Shown here piece by piece: positions 25,489 to 33,312 of a stretch of DNA of 64,000 nt. The stretch comes from Sutterella sp. (lineage in GTDB: Bacteria; Pseudomonadota; Gammaproteobacteria; Burkholderiales; Burkholderiaceae_F), in assembly GCA_019418605.1 (NCBI GenBank), contig DYBN01000064.1, forward strand, positions 1 through 64,000, read 5' to 3'. A program made the position numbers and the translations under genes. Under the pieces are notes generated by a model that saw only the letters and a list, made by a program, of their open reading frames with translations, had not been told where the DNA came from and did no database searches. Positions within the stretch are counted from its first letter, which is position 1. Each line of letters begins with the position of its first letter.

Positions 25489-26214
25489 GTGTCCGCCATC
25501 CGTGGTTTTCTCTTTTACCTTGTCTTTGCCGTCACGGTGATTCCGGCGGCGCTCTCCATTCTCATTGCCTGGCCCGTGACTTCCTCCGAGTGGCGCTACG
25601 ACCACATCGGCATCGTCTGGGTGCGCTTCATGGTGAAGGCCCTTGAGGTGATCTGCGGCGTGAAGTGCCGCGTGCTGGGCTTGGAAAATATTCCCCGCGA
25701 CGGGCGGCAGCTTGTGGTCTTAAGCAAACATCAGTCGGCCTGGGAGACGCTCTTTTTGCCCGCCTACCTGCCCAACCGCATGGGATTTGTCTACAAAAAG
25801 AGCCTGCACTGGATTCCGTTTTTCGGCTGGGCGCTGAAGTCGATGCGCATGATTGCCATCGACCGGCGCGAGGGGCGCTCCTCTTATCAAATCTTTCGCA
25901 GCCGCGGCGAAGTTTTTCTCAAGCGCGGCTGGTGGGTGATCCTCTTTCCCGAAGGCACCCGCACCAAGCCAGGCGCCCGGACGACCTACAAAACCGGGGG
26001 CACGCGCTTTGCCTGCTCGCTTGGCGTCGACATCCTGCCCGTGGCGCTCAACTCCGGCCGCCTGTGGCCGCGCAACAGCATCGCCAAGAAGCCGGGCACG
26101 ATCACGGTGAGCTTCGGTCCCGTGATTTCAACCAAGGGGCGCGAGCCCCATGAGGTCAACGAGGAAGTCGCGCGCTGGATTGAAGACGACATCAAGCGCT
26201 GGGATACGCAATAG
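25489..26214 (+). CDS. plsC: 1-acylglycerol-3-phosphate O-acyltransferase
   Basis: A 241-residue membrane-bound enzyme making phosphatidic acid from lysophosphatidic acid. A hydrophobic N-terminal segment is followed by the acyltransferase block: SKHQSAWET (catalytic His; the family's H-x4-D appears here as H-x4-E, common in this subfamily), IAIDRREGRSSYQIF, FPEGTRTKPG and VDILPVALNSG. The start chosen is GTG at 25489 with GAAGGA nine bases upstream; the frame is open to 25414 without similarity. Confidence 0.85.
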   Translation: MSAIRGFLFYLVFAVTVIPAALSILIAWPVTSSEWRYDHIGIVWVRFMVKALEVICGVKCRVLGLENIPRDGRQLVVLSKHQSAWETLFLPAYLPNRMGFVYKKSLHWIPFFGWALKSMRMIAIDRREGRSSYQIFRSRGEVFLKRGWWVILFPEGTRTKPGARTTYKTGGTRFACSLGVDILPVALNSGRLWPRNSIAKKPGTITVSFGPVISTKGREPHEVNEEVARWIEDDIKRWDTQ

Positions 26215-26230
26215 GGCGCGGCAATCGAGC

Positions 26231-27343
26231 ATGAAAAAAGAGTTCGAGCGCACCCAAAAGGAAACGCAAAGGGAGGGACCATCCGTGACAGAACTTGAGA
26301 GCAAGCTCTCCGCGGGCCGGGCGCATCAATTTCAAAGAGCCCGCGCAATCCCCGCGAGAGCGCGAAGAAGCGTCCTCTGGCGCGCCGGCAGCTGGGTTGA
26401 GGTCACCGACGACCTCTCCGACAAGGAACTTTTTATGCGCATCCTCGAAGCCGTGCGCATCGGGGGCCGCAAGAACATGGGCTTGATCGTGCGCGGAGGC
26501 TTCGCGCGCCTTGCCATTCCCGTCACGGAGTCGCCTGACTCCGTCACGACCTACCTTGCCGAGCACATTGCCTGGGTGAGAAAGACCGCTGCAAAACAAA
26601 AGAAAAACGCCGAGCAGCGCAAAGCCTGCGGGTGCGATCCCCGCATCGGAGGCCACGTCTACTTTCAGGGAGAGCGCTACGCGGTGCTCGAGGGCGACCA
26701 GACGGGGCGCTACGTTCTTGATGAGAAGGCCCGCACGCTTGCAATCGCCCCCTGTACGGGCGTCGGGGGGCTTGAGGCAGATGAAGAAGTCAAGGCGCGC
26801 ATTGCCTTCTGGTTGATTGAGAAGTTCAAGGACCTGGTCTACGAGATGCAGCAGGATCTGCAATGCGAAATGGGGATCAGGGCTTTGGGCATGGCAAGCG
26901 TCTCAAGCGCGAGCAGCCGCTGGGGGTCGTGTTCGACCGACGGGCGCATCAGGCTCAACTGGCGCCTTGTCTGCCTGCCGAGCCGATTGATGAACTACGT
27001 GTTCGTGCACGAGCTCGCGCACCGGCGCCACTTCAATCACTCGCCGCAGTTCTGGGACCTCGTGCGGCGCTTTGATTTGGATGCCGACATCAACCGCAGG
27101 GAGATTGGGCGTTGGAGTCCCGACTGGGTTTTCCCGGGCCGTGCTCCCGCGGCCTCGATCATGCAAAAGCTTCAAAAAGAAAGCGGCTTGAGCGATCGGC
27201 GGTTTGATTTGAGCGTCTTCAAGCCTGTCGAAGAGCAGGGGCTCGGCGAGGGTCGGGAGCAATGGCGGAAAACACGGGACGATCTCGCCGAAATGCTCGG
27301 CTTTCTCATGGGCTGGTTTGATGAACAGGAGAAGATGCGTTAA
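26231..27343 (+). CDS. YgjP-like (DUF45) zinc metallopeptidase
   Basis: A 370-residue protein whose C-terminal half is a YgjP/WLM-type minigluzincin domain. SRWGSC (229-234) is followed by the zinc motif HELAHRRHFNHSPQFW (from residue 260), giving H-E-x2-H plus a third His. The natural substrate of this family is not known. The N-terminal about 130 residues are longer and more basic than in E. coli YgjP, and a C-terminal tail of about 80 residues is unusual. It follows plsC after 16 bases, an arrangement common in betaproteobacteria. Confidence 0.85.
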   Translation: MKKEFERTQKETQREGPSVTELESKLSAGRAHQFQRARAIPARARRSVLWRAGSWVEVTDDLSDKELFMRILEAVRIGGRKNMGLIVRGGFARLAIPVTESPDSVTTYLAEHIAWVRKTAAKQKKNAEQRKACGCDPRIGGHVYFQGERYAVLEGDQTGRYVLDEKARTLAIAPCTGVGGLEADEEVKARIAFWLIEKFKDLVYEMQQDLQCEMGIRALGMASVSSASSRWGSCSTDGRIRLNWRLVCLPSRLMNYVFVHELAHRRHFNHSPQFWDLVRRFDLDADINRREIGRWSPDWVFPGRAPAASIMQKLQKESGLSDRRFDLSVFKPVEEQGLGEGREQWRKTRDDLAEMLGFLMGWFDEQEKMR

Positions 27344-27380
27344 AAATGAGGGATAACCCTTAAAATCGAGGGTGCGGAAC

Positions 27381-27409
27381 TTGCCTTCGCTATTCAATTT
27401 AGGTATAAC
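27381..27409 (+). promoter_or_regulatory. Promoter of the candidate RNA upstream of mraZ
   Basis: TTGCCT (27381-27386) and TATAAC (27404-27409) are separated by exactly 17 bases, a good sigma-70 layout (4/6 and 5/6 matches). Transcription would start near 27416. Confidence 0.55.
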
Positions 27410-27493
27410 GCTAGTGCATCTTCTTGATTCGCTCGGTGGTTGGACACCAGGGGTTGCGGATTTTAGAGCGGTGCCGCCGGTGGGACGCAGGGT

Positions 27494-27529
27494 TGACTCG
27501 TCTGACTCGTTTGACTCGTGTGTGACTCG
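27494..27529. repeat. Four TGACTCG repeats, 9-11 bp apart
   Basis: TGACTCG occurs at 27494, 27503, 27512 and 27523. It lies inside the candidate RNA, and the last copy forms the loop of the CGTGT/ACACG hairpin. Confidence 0.65.
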
Positions 27530-27592
27530 ACACGTACCCTCGACCGGCGCTGAGACTCCCCGAAAAGGGATCTCTCCTGAAGAAACTTTTAC

Positions 27593-27632
27593 GTCTCGTT
27601 TCGGCCGGCCGCCGCAGCGAGACTTTTTTTTT
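27593..27632 (+). terminator. Rho-independent terminator upstream of mraZ
   Basis: GTCTCG (27593-27598) pairs with CGAGAC (27618-27623) around a GC-rich loop, followed by nine Ts (27624-27632). No annotated gene ends here; the nearest upstream stop is 250 bases away. This implies a separate short transcript. Confidence 0.75.
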
Positions 27633-27798
27633 CGCGGCTGCGCGTCGTGCGGGGCCTGACGCAAAAAAAGGACATCAGAAGAACACTAAAAGGCATCAGG
27701 GAAAATACTGATGCGCACGGAATAGGGCCGCCTGCGGGCGCAGAGCCCTCAAAGCGCGAAATTGGCCCTGAGTGCGTGTGCTAGAGTGTCGGTGTGAA

Positions 27799-27818
27799 AA
27801 AGTGGGGGAAAGTGGGGC
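27799..27818 (+). promoter_or_regulatory. MraZ box upstream of mraZ
   Basis: AAAGTGGGGG (27799-27808) and AAAGTGGGGC (27809-27818) are direct 10-bp repeats. MraZ proteins bind GTGG/TGGG direct repeats of about 10-bp period upstream of their own operon, and mraZ starts 125 bases downstream. From 27633 to the mraZ start there is otherwise no gene, and I could not place a convincing promoter. Confidence 0.6.
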
Positions 27819-27942
27819 AAACATCCCGGCCGGGCTTTTTGCCCCTCTTTCAACGCTCTTTTTTCGTCGGTGCGGGCGCGGTTTTTGTGCGGGGAGAGGC
27901 TGTGCGCGCATCCTTTGTCAGCTGCAATCTCGGGCCATTTAC

Positions 27943-28371
27943 GTGTTTCAGGGCACATCACTTTTATCGCTTGACAGCAAAGGGCGCATGACGATGCCAA
28001 GTCGCCATCGGGAGCTCCTTGCCCGCGAGTGCGCCCTGCAGGTGACCGTGACGCGCCACCCCGACGGGTGTCTGCTTGTGTATCCGCGCGACGTTTGGGA
28101 AAACCGCCGCGAGGCGCTCGCAAAGCTTCCCTATGCCGCGCGCGTGCTGCAGCGAATTGTTTTGGGCAGCGCCGTCGACCTCACGATCGACGCGGCCGGG
28201 CGCCTTCTCATTCCAGCCGATCTGCGCGCGCTTGCGGGCATCGGCAGGGAAGTGGCGCTCGTGGGGCTCGGAGAGCACTTTGAGCTTTGGGACGCCGCGG
28301 CGCTTGCCCGCCATGAAGAGCAGGCGCTTGCCGCGGGCATCGAGGCCGCAGCCGGCGGCTTTCAGTTTTAG
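27943..28371 (+). CDS. mraZ: Transcriptional regulator MraZ
   Basis: A 142-residue DNA-binding protein with two AbrB-like half-domains: FQGTSLLSLDSKGRMTMPSRHR near the start (the D-x-K-G-R motif) and DLTIDAAGRLLIPADLRALAG in the second half. MraZ represses the dcw cluster that it heads, binding direct repeats such as those at 27799-27818. The frame is open 57 codons upstream, but the family N-terminus begins at the GTG at 27943; the Shine-Dalgarno is poor. rsmH follows after 14 bases. Confidence 0.9.
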   Translation: MFQGTSLLSLDSKGRMTMPSRHRELLARECALQVTVTRHPDGCLLVYPRDVWENRREALAKLPYAARVLQRIVLGSAVDLTIDAAGRLLIPADLRALAGIGREVALVGLGEHFELWDAAALARHEEQALAAGIEAAAGGFQF

Positions 28372-28385
28372 CTTCGGGGGCGGAG

Positions 28386-29489
28386 ATGATTGAGAACGAT
28401 CTCAAGACCCCGGGGCGCGAACAGAACCAAGCGCAACGAGCGCCCAAGGACGGCAGCCAAACCCCCGGCACCTGTCTGAGCCCGTCTGCGGCCTTTGTGC
28501 ACCGCTCGGTGTTGGCCGAAGAGGCTCCGCGGGCCGTGGCGGGAGCAGTTCCTGAGGGCGCGGCCGGCGCCGACGGTGTTTACGTCGACGCAACCTTCGG
28601 CCGCGGCGGACACAGCAGGCGGCTTCTTGCGCTTTTGTCTCCCGCGGCAAGGCTCTACGCCTTTGACCGCGACGCCCAGGCCGTGGCTGCGGCCGCTTCA
28701 ATTGACGATCCCCGCTTTGAAATCATTCACGCGCCCTTTTCGGCCATGGCCCGGGAGCTTGCGAAGCGCGGCGTTTTTCACGTCGACGGGGTTCTCATGG
28801 ACATCGGCGTCTCAAGCCCCCAGATCGACGATCCCGCGCGCGGCTTTTCCTTTCGCTTTGACGGGCCGCTTGACATGCGCATGGACACAAGCTGCGGCAT
28901 GACGGCCGCAGAGTGGCTCGCAAAGGCTGACGCCGCCGAAATTGAATTCGTGCTTCGCGAGTACGGCGAAGAGCGCTTTGCCCGCAGCATTGCGCGCGCC
29001 ATCGTCAAGGAGCGGGCCTCCCGCCCCTTTACCCGCACCAGGCAGCTTGCGGACTTTGTCGCTCACTGCGTCGGGCGCTCGGCCAAGGACGCGGGGCAGC
29101 ATCCGGCCACGCGCACCTTTCAGGCGATCCGCATCCGCATCAACGGCGAGTTGGATGAACTTAAAAGCGCGCTCAATGAAGCCGGAGCTCTGTTAAACGA
29201 GGGCGGCAGGCTCGTCGTCATCAGCTTTCATTCGCTCGAAGACCGCATCGTCAAGCGCTTTTTTGAAATGGGAGCACACCCCGAGCGCGCGATCGACGCG
29301 CGCATTGCGCTTAAGGCAAGCGACCTTCCCGCCCCCTTGTGGCAGTCCTGCACGCGCGTGCGCGCAGGCAAAGCCGAGTGCGAGGCCAATCCGCGGGCGC
29401 GCAGCGCCGTCATGCGCTGCGCCCTGCGCACGGCCCGCTCCTGGCCCGAGTCTGCAGAGACTTGCGATTTGGCCGGAGGCGCGCCATGA
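28386..29489 (+). CDS. rsmH: 16S rRNA (cytosine-1402-N4)-methyltransferase
   Basis: A 367-residue SAM-dependent enzyme that methylates C1402 in the ribosomal P site. HRSVLAEEA, the SAM loop VDATFGRGGHSRRLL, DGVLMDIGVSSPQID with GFSFRFDGPLDMRMD, and VISFHSLEDRIVKRFF are all characteristic. About 35 residues of polar N-terminal extension precede the usual start. The ATG has GGCGGAG just upstream. Its stop overlaps ftsL as ATGA. Confidence 0.94.
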   Translation: MIENDLKTPGREQNQAQRAPKDGSQTPGTCLSPSAAFVHRSVLAEEAPRAVAGAVPEGAAGADGVYVDATFGRGGHSRRLLALLSPAARLYAFDRDAQAVAAAASIDDPRFEIIHAPFSAMARELAKRGVFHVDGVLMDIGVSSPQIDDPARGFSFRFDGPLDMRMDTSCGMTAAEWLAKADAAEIEFVLREYGEERFARSIARAIVKERASRPFTRTRQLADFVAHCVGRSAKDAGQHPATRTFQAIRIRINGELDELKSALNEAGALLNEGGRLVVISFHSLEDRIVKRFFEMGAHPERAIDARIALKASDLPAPLWQSCTRVRAGKAECEANPRARSAVMRCALRTARSWPESAETCDLAGGAP

Positions 29490-29821
29490 AAAACGCCCTG
29501 GCTTTTTTTAGCGAACGGCTCTTGTTCGTGATGGCGCTCGTCTCGGCCGTGGTGCTTCTTTTAAGCGCCGGAGCCCTTGTCACCACGCAGTACCGCGTGC
29601 GGCTTTTGTTTGTGGAAATTGAGCGCGCCAACGACCTCACGCGCAGGCTCTCGGACGATTCAAGCCAGCTTGCGCTTGACCTCTCGAAGGCGGCGCTGCC
29701 TGCGGCGGTGAGCCGCCGGGCGCGCGAGATGGGCTTTGCGCCTGCGGGCGTCAACAACACGGTGCTCCTTGAAGTGGCTCCCATGGCGCTCATTCAGGGC
29801 CATATGGAGGTGCGCAAATGA
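29486..29821 (+). CDS. ftsL: Cell division protein FtsL
   Basis: A 111-residue bitopic membrane protein: a short cytoplasmic start, a transmembrane helix (about 9-32) and a periplasmic coiled coil (LLFVEIERANDLTRRLSDDS onward). FtsL forms the FtsQLB complex that activates septal peptidoglycan synthesis by FtsW and FtsI. Sequence conservation is low in this family, so the call leans on topology and on the position between rsmH and ftsI. It overlaps both neighbours by four bases. Confidence 0.85.
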   Translation: MKNALAFFSERLLFVMALVSAVVLLLSAGALVTTQYRVRLLFVEIERANDLTRRLSDDSSQLALDLSKAALPAAVSRRAREMGFAPAGVNNTVLLEVAPMALIQGHMEVRK

Positions 29822-31644
29822 CGCTCTCCGAGCTCTTTGAGGGACTGTGGATCATCACCCGCGACAAGGTGCGCGCCTTCTGGCGCGAGGACAACACCCC
29901 AAAGCGCAGCCACCGCCACGGCGGGGAAGAGGCACTTCTCCTCGTGCCGATTCCGGCCGGGTGCAGCAAGCTTGTCTTCTTTTTGTTTTTCGCGGCCCTG
30001 GTCTGCGTCGTGCTGAAGGCCTTTTGGCTGCAGTGCGGCATTTCGACCGACTTTTTGAAAAAGCAGGGCGAAGCGCGCTATGCGCGCACGCTGCCCGTGC
30101 CCGCGCAGCGAGGCCAAATTCTGGACTGCAACGGCGTGGTGCTTGCTTCGACCATTCCGGCACGCAGCGTCTGGGCCGATCCCGAAGAGGCGCTCAAGCT
30201 CACGAAGGCCGATTTTGAGAAGCTAGGGGCGGTCCTTGAGACCGATCCGCGCGAAATTTACGAGACGATTCTTGCGAGAAAAAACAAGAGCTTCGTTTAC
30301 ATCGACCGGCAGCTCGATCTTGAGCAAGGCGAGGCGGTGCGCGCGCTGCAGCTCAATGGCATTCACGTGAGCAACGAAGTGCGCCGCAACTATCCCGACG
30401 GCCCGATTTCCGCGCACGTCGTGGGCTTTACCGACAACGACAACAACGGGCGCGAGGGAATTGAACTCGCAGACAACGCGGCGCTTGCGGGCAAGCAGGG
30501 TTCGCGGCGCGTGATCCGCGACCGGCTCGGGCGCATCGTTGAAGACATCTGGGTCAAGGAAGGCGAAGTGGGAAGCGACGTCGTGCTCTCCATCGACTCG
30601 CGCCTGCAGTTTATTGCCTACAAGTCTCTGGCTGCGGCCATCGAGCGGCATGAGGCGAAGGCTGGCGCCGTGCTCGTTGCCGACGTGCGCACGGGCGAAG
30701 TGCTCGCCATGAGCAGCTTTCCCACCTACGACCCCAACTCAAGGCGCGTGGTGAACTTTGAAAACATCCGCAACCGCGTCATCACGGACACCTTTGAGCC
30801 GGGCTCGACGATGAAGCCCTTTGCCATTGCCAAGGCGCTTGACCTGGGAATCGTGCGGCCTGATACGCTGGTGCAGACTGCGCCAGGGAAACTGACGATC
30901 GGCGACAGAACGATTGGCGACACCCACGACTACGGCATGATCACGGTAAGCCAGGTCGTGGCCAAGTCTTCCAACATCGGCACGAGCAAGATCGCCCTTG
31001 AGATGAGCCCCGAGACGCTCTGGAACATGTACTCGGCCCTGGGCTTCGGGCAGGCCCCGGAGGTGGAGCTGCCCGGCGCCGCAAGCGGGCGGCTTCGCCC
31101 CGCAAAGTCCTGGCGGCCCATCGAGCAGGCGACGATTTCCTACGGGCACGGCATTTCGGTGTCGCTGCTGCAGCTTGTGCGCGCCTACACGGCGCTTGCC
31201 CGCAACGGCGACGTGATCGACCTCACCTTCAAGCGCACCTACACGCCCGCCGCGGGCAAGCAAATCTTTCGGCCCGAAGTGGCCCGCCAGATGCGCTCGA
31301 TGATGACCCAGACCGTGCAGGCCGGAGGCACCGCGCGGCGCGTTTCCGTCGAGGGCTACACGATTGCGGGCAAAACGGGCACGGCCAACAAGATTGAAAA
31401 CGGCGAGTACGTCGACAAGTACGTGGCGAGCTTCGTGGGCATGGCCCCGGCCGGGCAGCCGCGCATCATCGTGGCGGTGATGGTCGACGAGCCCACCCGC
31501 GGCAGCCACTACGGCGGCACGGTTGCAGCCCCCGTCTTCAACGAGGTGGCCTCTAGCGCCCTGCAGTTGATCGGCGTGCACCCGGATGCGCTCAATTTCG
31601 GCGCAGCGCCGGGCATTTTGGTAAAGGGTTTGAGAAATGACTAA
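29818..31644 (+). CDS. ftsI: Penicillin-binding protein 3 (septal transpeptidase FtsI)
   Basis: A 608-residue class B PBP that cross-links septal peptidoglycan. A transmembrane helix lies at about 48-66, followed by the pedestal domain (RGQILDCNGVVLASTI). The transpeptidase motifs are SxxK at Ser330 (STMKPF), SSN at 384-386 and KTG at 519-521. An N-terminal cytoplasmic part of about 45 residues is slightly long. The start overlaps ftsL (ATGA). Confidence 0.94.
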   Translation: MTLSELFEGLWIITRDKVRAFWREDNTPKRSHRHGGEEALLLVPIPAGCSKLVFFLFFAALVCVVLKAFWLQCGISTDFLKKQGEARYARTLPVPAQRGQILDCNGVVLASTIPARSVWADPEEALKLTKADFEKLGAVLETDPREIYETILARKNKSFVYIDRQLDLEQGEAVRALQLNGIHVSNEVRRNYPDGPISAHVVGFTDNDNNGREGIELADNAALAGKQGSRRVIRDRLGRIVEDIWVKEGEVGSDVVLSIDSRLQFIAYKSLAAAIERHEAKAGAVLVADVRTGEVLAMSSFPTYDPNSRRVVNFENIRNRVITDTFEPGSTMKPFAIAKALDLGIVRPDTLVQTAPGKLTIGDRTIGDTHDYGMITVSQVVAKSSNIGTSKIALEMSPETLWNMYSALGFGQAPEVELPGAASGRLRPAKSWRPIEQATISYGHGISVSLLQLVRAYTALARNGDVIDLTFKRTYTPAAGKQIFRPEVARQMRSMMTQTVQAGGTARRVSVEGYTIAGKTGTANKIENGEYVDKYVASFVGMAPAGQPRIIVAVMVDEPTRGSHYGGTVAAPVFNEVASSALQLIGVHPDALNFGAAPGILVKGLRND

Positions 31645-33298
31645 GGCGCTCGAGGGCGCTCTCGCCGGCGCAGGCGCAGCACTGGATGCGGCCTGCGAGA
31701 GCATCAAAAGAGAATTAAAGGACGACATCTGCCGGCAGACCGTGATGTGGCTTAAGGCCGCGGCGCCCGCGGGCGCGCGCATCAAAATCGACTCGCGCAC
31801 GATCGAGCAGGGAGACGTCTTTGCCGCCATCCGCGGCGGCAGCGTCGACGGGCTTTCCTACGCGCAGGTGGCGGCCTCCCGCCACGCCTCGGCCATGCTC
31901 GTTGAAGAGCGCGACGACGTGCTCGGCAAAAACGCGGGACTGCCCGTGCATGTGGTGCCGGGCTTAAAAGACCTCTTGGGCGAAATCGCCTCCCTCTTTT
32001 ACGGCGAGCCTTCGCGCCATATGCGGGGCGCGGCCGTCACCGGCACCAACGGCAAGACGAGCGTGAGCCACTGGACGGCCGATGCGCTCACGCGGCTGCA
32101 CCACCCCTGCGCCGTGATCGGCACGATCGGCACGTCGCTCGCGGGCAAGGCGCTCGACGCCCCGCCCTTGACGACGCCGGACGCGGCAAGCCTGCAGGAA
32201 ATTCTCTTTGAAGCCTATGAAAAGGGCGCGCAGGCCTTTGCCATGGAGGCAAGTTCCATTGGCCTTGAGCAGGGCCGCATGCGCGGCACGCGCATTGAGA
32301 CGGCCGCCTTTACGAACCTCACGCGCGATCATCTCGACTATCACGCGACGCTTGAAGCTTATGAAAAGGCCAAGAGCATTCTCTTTGACTGGCCGGAGCT
32401 GAAAAACGCCGTGATCAACATCGACGACGAGGCGGGCGTGCGGCTTGCGCGCCGCACGCTCTCGCGCGGCATCCGCACGATCACGTATTCGCTTGCCGGA
32501 AAAACGATGGAAGGGGCCGAAGCCTTGAACGCCACCGACATCGTCAACGCTGATCAAGGAATCGCCTTTGCTGTGCACTGGCAGGGCAAGAGCCTGCTTG
32601 TCGCCTCGCACGTCATCGGGCGCTTTAACGTCTCCAATCTTCTGGCGGCCGCGGGCATTTTGCTTACCTTTGGCATTGCGCCCGAGGCGGTTTTCTCCGA
32701 GCTTGAGAATCTGCGGGCCCCGGCCGGGCGCATTGAGCCCGTGACGGTGCCCGGGGCGGACGGGCAGAAGTCGCCTCTTGTGATCGTGGACTATGCGCAC
32801 ACGCCTGACGCCCTCACAAAGGTTCTTGCGGCGCTCTCGGAGGTGAAAAAAGCGCGCGGCGCAAGCCGTCTTTGGGTGGTCTTTGGCGCCGGGGGCGACC
32901 GCGACCACGGCAAGCGGCCCCTCATGGGGGCGGCCGCGAGCGCCGCTGCCGACGAGGTGGTCATCACAAGCGACAACCCCCGAAGCGAAGACCCGCAGGC
33001 GATTGCCGAGGCGGTGGCCGCGGGCGTCAAGGACGGCACGCGGCCGCGCATCATTCTTGACCGGCGCAGCGCCGTGCTTGAGGCGGTGTGCGCGGCGCGC
33101 CCTGAAGACATCGTGCTCATTGCCGGCAAGGGGCACGAGACCTATCAGGAGGTGCGGGGCGTGCGCTACCCCATGAGCGACGTGCAGCTCGCGCGCGAGG
33201 CGCTCATTGAAAGGCGCACGCAGGAATTAAGGCGCAGGGAGCAGGGTCAGGCGCAGGACGCGCACGACCCGGACGGCGCCGGCAGCAACCAATTTTGA
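31637..33298 (+). CDS. murE: UDP-MurNAc-L-Ala-D-Glu:meso-diaminopimelate ligase
   Basis: A 553-residue cytoplasmic Mur ligase adding the third stem-peptide residue. IKIDSRTIEQGDVFAAI marks the N-domain, GTNGKTSVSHW the ATP-binding P-loop and FGAGGDRDHGKRPLMG the C-domain. DNPRSEDP contains the DNPR signature for meso-diaminopimelate, as expected for a Gram-negative. The protein is about 50 residues longer than E. coli MurE, at both ends. It overlaps ftsI by eight bases. Confidence 0.94.
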   Translation: MTKALEGALAGAGAALDAACESIKRELKDDICRQTVMWLKAAAPAGARIKIDSRTIEQGDVFAAIRGGSVDGLSYAQVAASRHASAMLVEERDDVLGKNAGLPVHVVPGLKDLLGEIASLFYGEPSRHMRGAAVTGTNGKTSVSHWTADALTRLHHPCAVIGTIGTSLAGKALDAPPLTTPDAASLQEILFEAYEKGAQAFAMEASSIGLEQGRMRGTRIETAAFTNLTRDHLDYHATLEAYEKAKSILFDWPELKNAVINIDDEAGVRLARRTLSRGIRTITYSLAGKTMEGAEALNATDIVNADQGIAFAVHWQGKSLLVASHVIGRFNVSNLLAAAGILLTFGIAPEAVFSELENLRAPAGRIEPVTVPGADGQKSPLVIVDYAHTPDALTKVLAALSEVKKARGASRLWVVFGAGGDRDHGKRPLMGAAASAAADEVVITSDNPRSEDPQAIAEAVAAGVKDGTRPRIILDRRSAVLEAVCAARPEDIVLIAGKGHETYQEVRGVRYPMSDVQLAREALIERRTQELRRREQGQAQDAHDPDGAGSNQF

Positions 33299-33312
33299 CG
33301 AGCACGGACGAC

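Larger units (their letters stand above)
27416..27632 (+). ncRNA. Candidate structured non-coding RNA, about 217 nt
   Basis: The segment between a 17-bp-spaced promoter and a T9 terminator has no convincing reading frame. It can form a CGTGT/ACACG hairpin (27517-27534), a hairpin pairing GAGA and TCCC with GGGA and TCTC around CGAAAA (about 27552-27576), and the terminator stem. It also contains four TGACTCG repeats. I do not recognise it as RNase P RNA, tmRNA, 6S RNA or SRP RNA. It could be a small RNA or a terminated leader of the mraZ operon. The start is inferred from the promoter. Confidence 0.4.

Noticed and set aside
26192..26863. A 223-codon frame antisense to the YgjP-like gene
   Set aside because: No similarity; the plus strand carries the HELAH metallopeptidase.
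27344..27632. RNase P RNA, tmRNA or 6S RNA upstream of mraZ
   Set aside because: The conserved cores of these RNAs were not found; only a generic candidate RNA is claimed.
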